DNA of 64,000 bases from Nonomuraea pusilla (GCF_900109355.1 NZ_FOBF01000002.1:1-64000); one strand, 5' to 3'. Positions 42,154 through 51,204 are shown, counted from the stretch's first letter. The notes: a model not told the origin generated them from the sequence alone. Program-made: numbers and translations.

Positions 42154-42578
42154 GGTGGAGCGCCCCGATGAGGTGGACCGTCATCGCGCCTGCCACGCTC
42201 ATGCTCGCCTCGGCGTGCGGCGCCGTCGGGCCCGCCGCTGCGCCCACCGGGCGCTCCGTCGTCGCCCGAGGTCCGGCGGTCTCCCACGCCGAGGTCGGGC
42301 TCACCGAGTGGCGCGTCGGACTCGGCGCCTCCGTGTTCGCCCCCGGACCCGTCGAGCTGCACGTCACGAACGCGGGCAGCACCGCCCACGACCTCGTCGT
42401 GACCGGCCCCGGCGTGTCTGCGGCCACCCCGGTCCTGCCCCCGGGCGGGACGTTCACGCTGAGATTCACCGCCGTCCCCGGCACCCGCCTGACGCTGCTC
42501 TGCACGGTCACGGGCCACGACCACCTGGGCATGCGGACGGACGCCGTGGTGGCCGCGTCCGCCGACGCCGGAACCTGA
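42150..42578 (+). CDS. cupredoxin-like lipoprotein
   Basis: A 142-residue secreted protein with a lipobox ending LASAC and a single cupredoxin fold. Type 1 copper ligands are apparent: His in STAHDLVV, then Cys, His and Met in LLCTVTGHDHLGM. It is the last gene of the ccm operon (ATGA overlap), so it may carry electrons to or from the bc/caa3 chain or deliver copper to the oxidase. Both are inference. Confidence 0.85.
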   Translation: MRWSAPMRWTVIAPATLMLASACGAVGPAAAPTGRSVVARGPAVSHAEVGLTEWRVGLGASVFAPGPVELHVTNAGSTAHDLVVTGPGVSAATPVLPPGGTFTLRFTAVPGTRLTLLCTVTGHDHLGMRTDAVVAASADAGT

Positions 42579-42607
42579 CCTCGGGGCGCCCGGCGGCCCG
42601 GCCGAGG
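42579..42607 (+). terminator. possible terminator of the ccm operon
   Basis: CCTCGG (42579-42584) pairs with CCGAGG (42602-42607) around a GC-rich interior that can fold further. It begins right after the cupredoxin stop. No U-tract is present. Confidence 0.4.
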
Positions 42608-42749
42608 GGCGGAAAGTGGTGGGTGGGGGCGTTTGCCCTGGTCAGGGCGGTGGCTGCGCAGGCCATATCGGTATTACTTTCCGTGGTCATTCGATCACCC
42701 ACCGCTTATCGTGTGGGCGTCATGTTCTCGAGCGAGAGGAGTCTCCGCC

Positions 42750-43115
42750 GTGAGATCCCCCTACCTTCTGCTCGCGTCGGCCCTGGTGGCGGGCGGGCTC
42801 GCGCTGCCCGCCGCGCCGGCCGCCGCCGCCGCGGCCCCGCCGTGCCACGCGCACGTCTGCCTCTGGACGGGCCCCAACTACACGGGGCAGGTGTTCACCT
42901 GGTGGGAGGGCCAGGGCAACGTGTTCATCGGGTCGGTGCACGCCGACCACGTGGGCTCGTTCGTCGCGACGACCGGGGCGTGCTTCGTCGACACCGCCGA
43001 CACCGAGTGGCGGTGGCACTCGGTGCGGCGCGCGTCCGCCGGCGACTACAGCTCCAACTACTACGGCAGGTACGGCAACGTGATGGACCGCGTCGCGCCC
43101 GCGCGTTACTGCTAG
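42750..43115 (+). CDS. secreted peptidase inhibitor family I36-like protein
   Basis: A 121-residue protein with a Sec signal peptide ending in an AAPAAAAAA stretch. The mature part is small, with cysteines and the beta/gamma-crystallin-like pattern of Streptomyces metalloproteinase inhibitor and I36 relatives: CLWTGPNYTGQVFTWWEG, then a late NYYGRYGNVMDRV. The GTG at 42750 has GAGAGGAG 8 bases upstream. It stands alone between the ccm operon and a convergent catabolic operon. Confidence 0.8.
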   Translation: MRSPYLLLASALVAGGLALPAAPAAAAAAPPCHAHVCLWTGPNYTGQVFTWWEGQGNVFIGSVHADHVGSFVATTGACFVDTADTEWRWHSVRRASAGDYSSNYYGRYGNVMDRVAPARYC

Positions 43116-43117
43116 GT

Positions 43118-43142
43118 GATCCCGGGCGGTGCGCCCGGGATC
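43118..43142. terminator. perfect hairpin terminator after the I36-like gene
   Basis: GATCCCGGGC (43118-43127) and GCCCGGGATC (43133-43142) form a perfect 10-bp stem with a 5-base loop, starting just after the stop codon. It may also end transcripts from the convergent amidohydrolase operon. Confidence 0.8.
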
Positions 43143-43239
43143 GCCCTGCCCGTCGCCCGCCGAGGTCAGCGCCGGGGCTCGCCCCGCAATCCGTGCCCCG
43201 GCGCGCGGGCGGCGCCGGAGCCGGCCTCGGCCGGCGCGG

Positions 43240-44136
43240 TCACAGGGGCTCCTTTCTCAGGCCGAGGACGCGCAGGGCGTTCTCCTTGTAGATGAGCGGC
43301 CTGGCCTCCTCCTTGACGTCCAGGGCGGCGAAGTCCGCCATCCAGCGGTCGGGGGTGAGGAGGGGGTAGTCGGAGCCGAACAGGACCTTGTGGCGCAGGG
43401 GCCCGGCGGCCTGCCGGACGAGCTGCGGAGGGAAGTACTTCGGCGACCAGCCGGACAGGTCGAGGTAGACGTTGGACTTGTGGCCGGCGATGGAGAGGGA
43501 GGCGTCGACCCACGGGACGGACGGGTGCGCGAGGATCATCGTGAGGCCGGGGAAGTCGGCGGCGACGTCGTCGAGCAGCATCGGGTCGGAGTAGCGGAGC
43601 TTGATGCCCCGGCCGCCGGGCAGGCCCGCGCCGATACCGGTCTGGCCGGTGTGGAAGAGCGCGACGCTGCCGAGGTCCTCCAGCGCCTGCCAGAGCGGGT
43701 AGTGGGCGGGGTCGTTCGGTGCGAAGCCCTGCAGGCTCGGGTGGAACTTGAAGCCGAGCACGCCGAAGTCCCGCACGAGGCGCCTGGCCTGGGCGACGGC
43801 GGCCTCGCCGCGCCGTGGGTCCACGGAACCGAAGGGAATGAGGACGTCGGCGTGCTCGGCCGCCTGACAGGCGATCTCCTCGCTGGACAGGGCGGGGTGG
43901 CCGAGTTCGGTGGAGGCGTCCACGGTGAAGACGACCGCGGCCATGTTCCGCTCGCGGTAGTGGGCGGCGACGCGGTCGATGGTCGGGGTGCGGTCCTGAC
44001 CGGCTCTGAAGTACCGGGCCGAGGCCGCCATCAGCTCGGCGTCGAGCGAGAGGCGGCCGTGGTGGTCGGCCTCGATGTGGGTGTGGACGTCCAGGGCGAC
44101 GATGGCGTCCGGGTCGATGCGCGGGGTGTAGGTCAT
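43240..44136 (-). CDS. amidohydrolase (amidohydro_2 family)
   Basis: A 298-residue TIM-barrel metal-dependent hydrolase or decarboxylase of the ACMSD-like amidohydrolase group. The first metal motif is VALDVHTHIE; LGFKFHPSLQGF, MILAHPSVPW and the late VLFGSDYPL with its catalytic Asp complete the site. Members hydrolyse lactones, open rings or decarboxylate aromatic acids. It is the last gene of the operon with a CoA ligase, dehydrogenase and enoyl-CoA hydratase, so it may prepare a ring or lactone substrate. Confidence 0.88.
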   Translation of the reverse strand: MTYTPRIDPDAIVALDVHTHIEADHHGRLSLDAELMAASARYFRAGQDRTPTIDRVAAHYRERNMAAVVFTVDASTELGHPALSSEEIACQAAEHADVLIPFGSVDPRRGEAAVAQARRLVRDFGVLGFKFHPSLQGFAPNDPAHYPLWQALEDLGSVALFHTGQTGIGAGLPGGRGIKLRYSDPMLLDDVAADFPGLTMILAHPSVPWVDASLSIAGHKSNVYLDLSGWSPKYFPPQLVRQAAGPLRHKVLFGSDYPLLTPDRWMADFAALDVKEEARPLIYKENALRVLGLRKEPL

Positions 44137-44153
44137 CGTTCCTCCTCGGAGCG

Positions 44154-45161
44154 TCAGGGAAGGGCGTGGTGCCGGCTCTTGGCCTCCAGCAGGCCGACGA
44201 GCAGCGCGTCACGGTCGGCGACCATGGCGTCCTGGTCGATGCCGTCGAGTTCGGCGTTCACGCCGCCGACGAGCAGGCCGGCCAGTTCGGGTGTCAGGCG
44301 CGGCGTGCCGAGGTCGTCCATCCAGGCCTGGGCGGGGGGACCGAGATGCTCCAGGGTGTGCGCCATCCCGCCGGGTCCGCCCGAGAGGTGCTGGTTGACC
44401 AGCGGGCCGAGCAGGGCCCAGCGCAGGCCGGGGCCGTGCGCGACGGCGGCGTCGATGTCGGCGACGGTCGCGACTCCCCGCTCCACCAGCGAGTACGCCT
44501 CCCGCCACAGGGCGGCCTGGAGCCGGTTGGCGAGGTGCCCTGGGACCTCCTGCCGCACGAGCACCGGCCGCTTGCCGGCGCGGGAGTAGAAGTCCATCGT
44601 CTGCCGGACGACGCCGGGGTCGGTGCGCTCGCCGGGCACCACCTCCACCAGCGGGATCAGGTAGGCGGGGTTGAAGGGATGCCCGACGAGCACCCGTTCG
44701 GGGTGCCTGGGGCACATCTCCTGCAGCAGGCTGGGCTGGAGCCCGGAGGAACTGCTCGCGATCGGGACGCCCGCCGGGGCGGCCTCGTCGAGCGCGGCGA
44801 GCAGCGTCCGTTTGAGGCCGGGGCGCTCCGGCCCGCTCTCCTGGACGAACCGGGCCCCGGCGACGGCGTCGCCCGCGGTCGCGGCGAAGGTGAGCCGGTC
44901 GCGGGAGGAGCCGTCGCGGAGCCCGAGCCGGGTGAGCGCGGGCCAGGCCAGGTCGATCCGGGCCCGCAGTCGTTCCTCCGCGCCGGGAGCGGGGTCGAAG
45001 GCGGTGACGTCGAGGCCGCGGGCGAGGAACAGCGCCGCCCACCCGGCGCCGATGACGCCGGCGCCGATGACGGCGACCGGCGCGGCTCCCGCGTTCACCG
45101 CCGTCCCCGCCGCTCCCGCCTTCACCGCCGTCCCCGCCGCTTCCGGGGTCGCCGCCGTCAC
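44154..45161 (-). CDS. 3-hydroxyacyl-CoA dehydrogenase family protein (L-carnitine dehydrogenase-like)
   Basis: A 335-residue NAD-dependent dehydrogenase. The Rossmann fold begins VAVIGAGVIGAGWAALFLAR after an Ala-rich N-terminal tail of about 28 residues. The catalytic His lies in GHPFNPAYLIPLVEV and the helical dimerisation domain follows. The length and a single C-terminal domain fit L-carnitine or short beta-hydroxy acid dehydrogenases better than large beta-oxidation enzymes. The start is GTG (45161), overlapping the ligase stop (GTGA). It probably oxidises a beta-hydroxy intermediate in the operon's pathway. Confidence 0.88.
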   Translation of the reverse strand: MTAATPEAAGTAVKAGAAGTAVNAGAAPVAVIGAGVIGAGWAALFLARGLDVTAFDPAPGAEERLRARIDLAWPALTRLGLRDGSSRDRLTFAATAGDAVAGARFVQESGPERPGLKRTLLAALDEAAPAGVPIASSSSGLQPSLLQEMCPRHPERVLVGHPFNPAYLIPLVEVVPGERTDPGVVRQTMDFYSRAGKRPVLVRQEVPGHLANRLQAALWREAYSLVERGVATVADIDAAVAHGPGLRWALLGPLVNQHLSGGPGGMAHTLEHLGPPAQAWMDDLGTPRLTPELAGLLVGGVNAELDGIDQDAMVADRDALLVGLLEAKSRHHALP

Positions 45162-47140
45162 CGCGCCTCCCTCGCGCGCTCGCGGGCGAGGGCGGCGAAC
45201 GCGTCGAGCGCCGCCGGCTCCATGAGGGAGCCCGCCGAGGCGACCTCGTGGGGGTCGGCGCCCAGCAGGATCTTCTTGACGGGGACTTCGAGCTTCTTCC
45301 CGGTCCGTCCGTAGGGCATCGCGGGGACGGCCATGACGGCGTCGGGCACGTGCCGGGGGGACAGCGTGTCCCTGATGCGCGCGATCAGGCGGGCGCGTAA
45401 CGCGTCGTCGAGGGCGAGCCCGTCGGCGAGGGTGACGAACAGGATCAGCTCGCCCATGCCGCCGTCCTCGCTCTCCAGGTGGACGACGAGGCTGTCGGCG
45501 ACCTCGGGGACGTCCTGCAGGGCCCGGTAGAACTCGGCGGTGCCCAGCCGGACCCCGCCGCGGTTGAGCGTGGCGTCGGACCGGCCGCTGATGAGGCAGG
45601 AACCGCGGGGGGAGAAGCGGCACCAGTCGCCGAACCGGAAGACGCCCGGGTGGTGGCTGAAGTAGGTGTCGCGCATCCGGCGGCCGTCGTCGTCGCCCCA
45701 CAGGCGCACCGGCATCGACGGCATCGGCGCGGCGATGACGAGTTCGCCGACGTCGCCCACGACCGTCCTCCCGTGCTCGTCGAACGCCCTGGCGTCCACC
45801 CCGAGGCTCGGCCCGGACATCTCCCCCTCCCACACGGGCTGAAGGGGAGATCCCTGGACGAGGCCGGTGCAGACGTCGGTGCCGCCGCTGCCGACGTTCA
45901 GCAGGACCCGGGAGCCGAACTGCTCGGCCACCCACCGGAAACCCTCGGCGGGGAAGGGGCTGCCGGCGACGCCGAGCTGCCGGAGCCGGGACAGGTCGAA
46001 CTCCTCGCCCGGCCGCACCCCTTCCTTGCGGCACGCCATCAGGTAGCCGGGGCTGGCGCCCATGAGGGTGGCGCCGGTCTCCTCGGCGAGCCGCCACTGC
46101 GCGCGCAGGTCGGGGTGGAGCGGGTTGCCGTCGATCATCACGATCGAGGAGCGGACCAGCAGCGCGGACACGAGCGTGTTCCACATCATCCACGCCGTCG
46201 TGGTGAACCACAGCAGCCTGTCACCGGGGCCCAGGTCCCAGTGGAACGCGTGGTTCTTCAGGTGCTCCAGGAGGATCCCGCCGTGTCCGTGCACGATGGC
46301 CTTCGGCCTGCCCGTCGTGCCGGAGGAGAACAGCACGTACAGCGGGTGGTCGAAGGGGACCGGCTCGAACTCCAGCGCCTCCTCGGCCGGTGCGGCGAGC
46401 TCCGGCCACGGGACGGCGTCCGCGAGGTCGAGCCCGCCGTAGGGCACGTGCACGACGTGCTCCAGCGACGGGATGCCCTCCCGGATCGCCTGGACCTGCG
46501 CGCGCCGGTCGATCTCCTTGTCCCCGTAGGTGTAGCCCGCCACCGCCAGCAGGACCGTCGGCTCGACCTGGCCGAAGCGGTCCACCACGGCGGGGGCGGC
46601 GAACTCGGGAGCGCAGCTCGCCCAGATCCCGCCGAGGCTGGCCGTGGCCAGGAACGCGATCAGGGCCTCCGGGCAGTTCGGCAGGTAGGCGACCACCCGG
46701 GTGCCCCGCTCCACTCCGAGCCGCCGCAGTCCGGCCCGGACGCGCCGGACCTGCTCGGCGAGTTCGGCGAAGGTGAGCTCGACGCGCGGGCGGGTCTGGG
46801 AATGACCGACGACCGCGACCCGGCCGGCGTCCCGCGGCTCGCCGAAGCAGTGCTCGGCGTAGTTCAGGGTCGCGCCGGGGAACCAGCGCGCGCCGGGCAT
46901 CGTCCGTCCGGTCAGGACGGTCTCGTACGGCGTGCGGGCCTTGACCTCGAAGTAGGCCCACACGCATGCCCAGAAGTCCTCGATGCCGGTGACCGACCAG
47001 TTCCGCAGGTCGTCCCAGGTGGGCACGGTCACGCCGCGTTCGCGGGCGAGCCAGCCGATGAAGTCCGTCGCGCGGGCCCGCGCGACCTGCCCGGGGTCGG
47101 GCAGGTACATCGGTTCTGCGGGGGGCAGGGGAGCGCTCAT
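45158..47140 (-). CDS. acetoacetyl-CoA synthetase-like acid-CoA ligase
   Basis: A 660-residue ANL superfamily enzyme. The acetoacetate-CoA ligase traits are present: an N-terminal W-rich segment (DFWACVWAYFEVKA), RWFPGATLNYAEHCF, the adenylation loop LFSSGTTGRPKAIVHGHGG, and the end motif PYGRTGKKLEVPVKKIL with the catalytic lysine. It would activate a beta-keto acid with ATP and CoA. The ATG at 47140 overlaps the enoyl-CoA hydratase stop by four bases. Confidence 0.9.
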   Translation of the reverse strand: MSAPLPPAEPMYLPDPGQVARARATDFIGWLARERGVTVPTWDDLRNWSVTGIEDFWACVWAYFEVKARTPYETVLTGRTMPGARWFPGATLNYAEHCFGEPRDAGRVAVVGHSQTRPRVELTFAELAEQVRRVRAGLRRLGVERGTRVVAYLPNCPEALIAFLATASLGGIWASCAPEFAAPAVVDRFGQVEPTVLLAVAGYTYGDKEIDRRAQVQAIREGIPSLEHVVHVPYGGLDLADAVPWPELAAPAEEALEFEPVPFDHPLYVLFSSGTTGRPKAIVHGHGGILLEHLKNHAFHWDLGPGDRLLWFTTTAWMMWNTLVSALLVRSSIVMIDGNPLHPDLRAQWRLAEETGATLMGASPGYLMACRKEGVRPGEEFDLSRLRQLGVAGSPFPAEGFRWVAEQFGSRVLLNVGSGGTDVCTGLVQGSPLQPVWEGEMSGPSLGVDARAFDEHGRTVVGDVGELVIAAPMPSMPVRLWGDDDGRRMRDTYFSHHPGVFRFGDWCRFSPRGSCLISGRSDATLNRGGVRLGTAEFYRALQDVPEVADSLVVHLESEDGGMGELILFVTLADGLALDDALRARLIARIRDTLSPRHVPDAVMAVPAMPYGRTGKKLEVPVKKILLGADPHEVASAGSLMEPAALDAFAALARERAREAR

Positions 47141-47940
47141 CGGGCGGCTCCCGCTCGGTCGATCTTGGCCGCGCGGCCGCCGAGGAAGTCCCGCATCCGG
47201 GATTTCGCCTCGGCGCTGCTCTGCGCCACGGCGGCCATGAGCGATTCCAGGAGCAGCCCCGTCTCGGGGCCCGCGTCCGCGATGCGCGGCAGGGCGCGCA
47301 GGACGGCGTAGGTGGCGATCGGCGGGTTCCCGGCGACGCGCTCGGCGAGGTCGAGGGCCTTGGCGATCCCCTCGCCCTCGGCGACCCGGTAGTCGACCAG
47401 GCCGCGGGCCTCGCCTTCCGCGGCCGACAGCACCCTTCCTGTGAGCATCATGTCGGTCATCCGCTGGACGCCGATGAGCCGGGACACGCGGACCGAGGCG
47501 CCGCCGCCCACGAAGAGCCCGCGCTCGCCCTCGGGGAGCGCGAAGAACGCGGAGTCCTCGGCGACGCGCAGGTGCGCGGCCGTCGCCAGTTCGAGGCCGC
47601 CGCCGACGACGGCGCCCTTCAGGACCGCGATCACCGGCAGGGGACCGTGTTCGATCCGGCCGAACGCCTCGTGCCACATGCGTGAGTGGTGCAGGCCGCC
47701 GACGGCGTCACGGTCGGTGAGCTCGCCGAGGTCGAGGCCCGCGGAGAAGTGCGCGCCCTCGGCGGCGAGCACCACGGCCCTCGCCCACGCGGGCGGGGCG
47801 GCGAAGAAGGCGCCGAGCGCGATGATCGTGGCGTCGTCCAGCGCGTTGCGCTTGGCCGGCCGGTTCAGCAGCAGGACCGCGGTGTCACCGTGGCGCTCCA
47901 GCGCGAGGGACGCGGGGAGATCAGGGCAGGAGTGGCTCAC
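47137..47940 (-). CDS. enoyl-CoA hydratase/isomerase family protein
   Basis: A crotonase-fold protein of about 267 residues. The oxyanion-hole segments are clear (RPAKRNALD, HFSAGLDLGEL, AVVGGGLELATAAHLRVAED); the Glu of PEGERGLFVGGG is at the usual position. The GTG at 47940 is chosen. The longest frame starts with TTG at 47961, inside the MarR operator; neither has an ideal Shine-Dalgarno. First gene of a four-gene operon, divergent from marR. Confidence 0.88.
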   Translation of the reverse strand: MSHSCPDLPASLALERHGDTAVLLLNRPAKRNALDDATIIALGAFFAAPPAWARAVVLAAEGAHFSAGLDLGELTDRDAVGGLHHSRMWHEAFGRIEHGPLPVIAVLKGAVVGGGLELATAAHLRVAEDSAFFALPEGERGLFVGGGASVRVSRLIGVQRMTDMMLTGRVLSAAEGEARGLVDYRVAEGEGIAKALDLAERVAGNPPIATYAVLRALPRIADAGPETGLLLESLMAAVAQSSAEAKSRMRDFLGGRAAKIDRAGAAR

Positions 47941-47949
47941 GACTCTCCA

Positions 47950-48003
47950 ATTGACAGGCAACCTGATGAAGAAGGCTGAGCCATCATCAGGGTTCCTGTC
48001 AAT
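47950..48003. promoter_or_regulatory. 54-bp interrupted palindrome, probable MarR operator pair
   Basis: Arms at 47950-47971 and 47982-48003 match at 19 of 22 positions. Each contains a smaller palindrome, CAGGCAACCTG on the left and CAGGGTTCCTG on the right, and each begins or ends with ATTGACAGG/CCTGTCAAT. The site fills the gap between the divergent enoyl-CoA hydratase and marR genes, so one regulator dimer per arm could control both directions. Confidence 0.78.
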
Positions 48004-48027
48004 AGCCGCGCTGGCATACTGTTGACC

Positions 48028-48513
48028 ATGGCCAGCGCCCCGCCCCGCCCCACCCCGTCACTGCTGTACGCCGTCAAACGGCTCGAACTGGCGATCAGGG
48101 CGCGGCTGGACGAGATGCTGCGCGGCTCCGGCGTGACGACGCCGCAGTACACAGCGCTCACCGTCCTCGAACACCGCGATGGCATCACCGCCGCCCAGCT
48201 CGCCCGCGACTCCTTCGTCACCCCCCAGGCCATGGCCGATCTGATCCACGCCCTCGACCGGCGCCACCTCATCCGCCGCGCCGTCAACCCCGGCAACAAG
48301 CGCGAACTGCTGATCTACCTCACCGACGAGGGCCGCGCGCTCCTCGGCGCCTACGCCGAGGCCGTCGCCGCGCTCGAGCACCATATGGTCTCCGCCCTCT
48401 CCGCCGAGCAGGCCGAGGTCTTCCGCGCCGCCCTCACCGCGTCGTGGACCACCTTGAACCCGCCTCGGAGCCGGACTCCCGCCGGCGGCGCGCTCCGGGC
48501 GACCGCCGGCTAG
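48028..48513 (+). CDS. MarR-family transcriptional regulator
   Basis: A 161-residue winged-helix regulator. The HTH is GITAAQLARDSFVTPQAMAD and the wing follows as RRAVNPGNKRELLIYLTDEG, typical of MarR proteins that respond to aromatic acids or acyl-CoAs. The ATG at 48028 lies 24 bases after the operator, with no clear Shine-Dalgarno, so a leaderless transcript is likely. It should repress the divergent CoA-catabolic operon. Confidence 0.93.
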   Translation: MASAPPRPTPSLLYAVKRLELAIRARLDEMLRGSGVTTPQYTALTVLEHRDGITAAQLARDSFVTPQAMADLIHALDRRHLIRRAVNPGNKRELLIYLTDEGRALLGAYAEAVAALEHHMVSALSAEQAEVFRAALTASWTTLNPPRSRTPAGGALRATAG

Positions 48514-48637
48514 GAGCAGGCGGCGCCTGGCCTGGCATCGCGCCGGGCGGGCGCGCTGGTGCGGGGGTGGGGTCGTTGCGTCCGGCGCCGTGCGTGCCGA
48601 TGATCGTAAGGCGATCGCGGAGCGGTGAGGAGTGGTG

Positions 48638-49855
48638 ATGGCGACGGTGGTGCTGGTCGGGACGCTCGACACCAAGGGCCTGGAGTACGCGTGGCTGCGC
48701 GACAGGCTGCGCGAGCTGGGGTGCGACGTGGTGCTCGTCGACGCCGGGGTGGGGGAGCCGCGTGCGGGCGCCGACGTCGGCAACGACGAGGTGGCGCGGG
48801 CCGCGGGCGCGGACGTGGCGGCGCTGCGCGCGGCGGGTGACCGCGGCGCGGCGGTGACGGCGATGGGCGAGGGCGCGGCGGCGGTGCTGGCGCGGCTGCG
48901 GGCCGAGGGCCGTCTGGACGGCGTGCTGGCGGTCGGCGGCAGCGGCGGCTCGTCGATCGCGGCGCGGGCCGTGCGCGACCTGCCCGTCGGCGTGCCGAAG
49001 CTGATCGTCTCGACCATGGCGTCGGGCGACGTGTCGCCGTACGTCGGGGCGAAGGACGTGACGCTGATGTACAGCGTCGTGGACATCGCGGGGATCAACC
49101 GCCTGTCTCGGGTGATCCTCGGCAACGCGGCGGCGGCGGTCGCCGGGATGGTCTCCGCCCCGCCGGCCGGGGGAGAGGGAGACCGGCCGCTGGTGGCGGC
49201 GTCGATGTTCGGCGTGACGACGCCGGCCGTGGACGCGGCCAGGGAACGGCTGGAGGAGCTCGGCTACGAGGTGCTGGTGTTCCACGCGACGGGCTCGGGC
49301 GGCAGGGCGCTGGAAGGGCTGGCGGCCGGGGGCATGCTGGCGGGCGTGCTCGACCTGACCACGACCGAGCTGGCCGACGACCTGGTGGGCGGCGTGCTGT
49401 CGGCGGGACCCGACCGGCTGACCGCCGCCGGCGCGCACGGGGTGCCGCAGGTCGTGGCGCCGGGCGCGCTCGACATGGTGAACTTCGGCCCGCGCGCCAG
49501 CGTGCCGCCGCCTTTCGCGTCGCGGCTGCTGTACGTTCACAACCCCACGGTCACGCTGATGCGGACGACCGAGGACGAGATGGCCGAACTGGGACGCCGG
49601 GTGGCGGCGAAGCTGCGGGAGGCGCGCGGCCCCGCCGCGCTGTTCGTGCCGCGCCGCGGGGTGTCCGCGCTGGACGCGCCGGACGGCGCGTTCGAGGACG
49701 CGAAGGCGGACGCGGCCTGCTTCACGGCGATGACCGAGGGGCTGCGCGGCTCGGCGGTGGCGGTGGAGGACCTCGATCTGCACATCAACGACCCGGCGTT
49801 CGGCCGGGCGATGGCGGAGCGGTTGCATCAGATGATCTCTGGAGGTATGCGGTGA
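48638..49855 (+). CDS. Tm-1-like ATP-binding domain protein (UPF0261)
   Basis: A 405-residue member of UPF0261, homologous to the N-terminal ATP-binding domain of tomato Tm-1. Family blocks: [20 protein letters not shown] at the start, [37 protein letters not shown], and [19 protein letters not shown], with the ending [26 protein letters not shown] lies five bases before the ATG. The next gene encodes the TIM-barrel half of the same architecture and starts within the stop codon of this gene. The biochemical function is not established. Confidence 0.92.
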   Translation: MATVVLVGTLDTKGLEYAWLRDRLRELGCDVVLVDAGVGEPRAGADVGNDEVARAAGADVAALRAAGDRGAAVTAMGEGAAAVLARLRAEGRLDGVLAVGGSGGSSIAARAVRDLPVGVPKLIVSTMASGDVSPYVGAKDVTLMYSVVDIAGINRLSRVILGNAAAAVAGMVSAPPAGGEGDRPLVAASMFGVTTPAVDAARERLEELGYEVLVFHATGSGGRALEGLAAGGMLAGVLDLTTTELADDLVGGVLSAGPDRLTAAGAHGVPQVVAPGALDMVNFGPRASVPPPFASRLLYVHNPTVTLMRTTEDEMAELGRRVAAKLREARGPAALFVPRRGVSALDAPDGAFEDAKADAACFTAMTEGLRGSAVAVEDLDLHINDPAFGRAMAERLHQMISGGMR

Positions 49856-50673
49856 ACAGGCAGGACGTGCTGGCGAGGCTGCGGGCGACCGTGCAGGCGG
49901 GGCGGCCGGTGATCGGCGCGGGCGCGGGCACGGGCCTGTCGGCCAAGTGCGCGGAGGCGGGCGGCGTCGATCTGATCATCATCTACAACTCGGGCCGGTA
50001 CCGGATGGCGGGCCGGGGCTCGCTGGCGGGGCTGCTGCCGTACGGCGACGCGAACCAGATCGTGGTGGAGATGGCGGGCGAGGTGCTGCCGGTGGTGCGG
50101 GACACCCCGGTGCTCGCGGGCGTGTGCGGCACCGACCCGTTCCGGGTCATGCCGCGCTTCCTCGACCAGCTCAAGGCCATGGGGTTCGCGGGGGTGCAGA
50201 ACTTCCCGACCGTCGGCCTGTACGACGGCGTGTTCCGGCAGAACCTGGAGGAGACGGGGATGGGGTTCGCGCTGGAGGTGGAGATGGTCCGGCTCGCCGC
50301 CGAGCGCGACCTCGTGACGGCCCCGTACGTGTTCGACGCCGGCCAGGCGCGCGCGATGGCGGAGGCCGGCGCGGACGTGCTGGTGCCGCACGTCGGGCTC
50401 ACCACGAAGGGGAGCATCGGGGCGGGCACGGCCCTCAGCCTGGACGAGGCGGTCGAGCGGGTGCAGGAGATGCGTGACGCGGCGGCCGAGGTGCGGCCGG
50501 ACGTCCTGGTGCTGTGCCACGGCGGGCCGATCGCCGAGCCGTCGGACGCGGCGTACGTGCTGGAGCGCACGGAGGGGGTGGTGGGCTTCTTCGGGGCCTC
50601 GTCGGTGGAGCGGCTGCCGACGGAGCGGGCGATCACGGAGCAGGTGCGCGCCTTCAAGGCGCTGGACGTGTGA
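49852..50673 (+). CDS. phosphoenolpyruvate hydrolase-like TIM-barrel protein
   Basis: A 273-residue TIM-barrel protein of the PEP hydrolase/PEP mutase-like group (PF09370), equivalent to the C-terminal domain of plant Tm-1. Conserved stretches are [40 protein letters not shown], the GVCGTDPFR block and [16 protein letters not shown]. The GTG start overlaps the UPF0261 stop (GTGA), which implies an obligate pair. Substrate unknown. Confidence 0.92.
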   Translation: MNRQDVLARLRATVQAGRPVIGAGAGTGLSAKCAEAGGVDLIIIYNSGRYRMAGRGSLAGLLPYGDANQIVVEMAGEVLPVVRDTPVLAGVCGTDPFRVMPRFLDQLKAMGFAGVQNFPTVGLYDGVFRQNLEETGMGFALEVEMVRLAAERDLVTAPYVFDAGQARAMAEAGADVLVPHVGLTTKGSIGAGTALSLDEAVERVQEMRDAAAEVRPDVLVLCHGGPIAEPSDAAYVLERTEGVVGFFGASSVERLPTERAITEQVRAFKALDV

Positions 50674-50710
50674 GAGGGCCTTCTGGGCCGCTGGACGAGA
50701 GGGGCGGGAC

Positions 50711-51121
50711 ATGCGTGTACGGCCGGACGCGGTGGAGACGATGGCGTTCGACTGGGGGTCGATCAAGTGGTTCGTGACGCCGTCGGTCGTGCCCGGGGCG
50801 GGGAGCACGCTGGGGGAGGTGATCGTGAACCCGGGGCGGGGGCACGAGCGGCACCGCCATCCGGCGGCCGAGGAGGTCATCTATGTGATCTCGGGCGAGG
50901 GCACGCAGACGGTGGACGACGGCGAGCCGTTCCCGATCCGGGAGGGCGACGCGGTGCACATCCCGGCGGGGGCGTTCCACTCGACGTTCAACGCGGGGTG
51001 GCGGCCGCTGCGGCTGATCGTGACGTACACGCCGGGTGGTGAGGAGCGGGCGCTGGAGTCGGCGCCGGACCTGTGCGTGTACGGCCCGGGAGCGGTCGCG
51101 GCCTGGCGGCAGGACCGGTAG
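50711..51121 (+). CDS. cupin-domain protein
   Basis: A 136-residue single-domain cupin. Motif 1 carries the metal ligands as GHERHRHPAAEEVIYVISGE and motif 2 as GDAVHIPAGAFHSTFN. It follows the TIM-barrel gene by 37 bases and is probably in the same operon, acting as an isomerase or dioxygenase on a small polar substrate, or as a sugar-acid enzyme. The specific reaction cannot be read. Confidence 0.88.
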   Translation: MRVRPDAVETMAFDWGSIKWFVTPSVVPGAGSTLGEVIVNPGRGHERHRHPAAEEVIYVISGEGTQTVDDGEPFPIREGDAVHIPAGAFHSTFNAGWRPLRLIVTYTPGGEERALESAPDLCVYGPGAVAAWRQDR

Positions 51122-51204
51122 CGCGCTGGAGGCTTTATCCCGATATATGCCCTTGTTGGGCTGTATGGCCGGTGCGAGACTGGGGCTGACGGAAGGGGGA
51201 CGTC

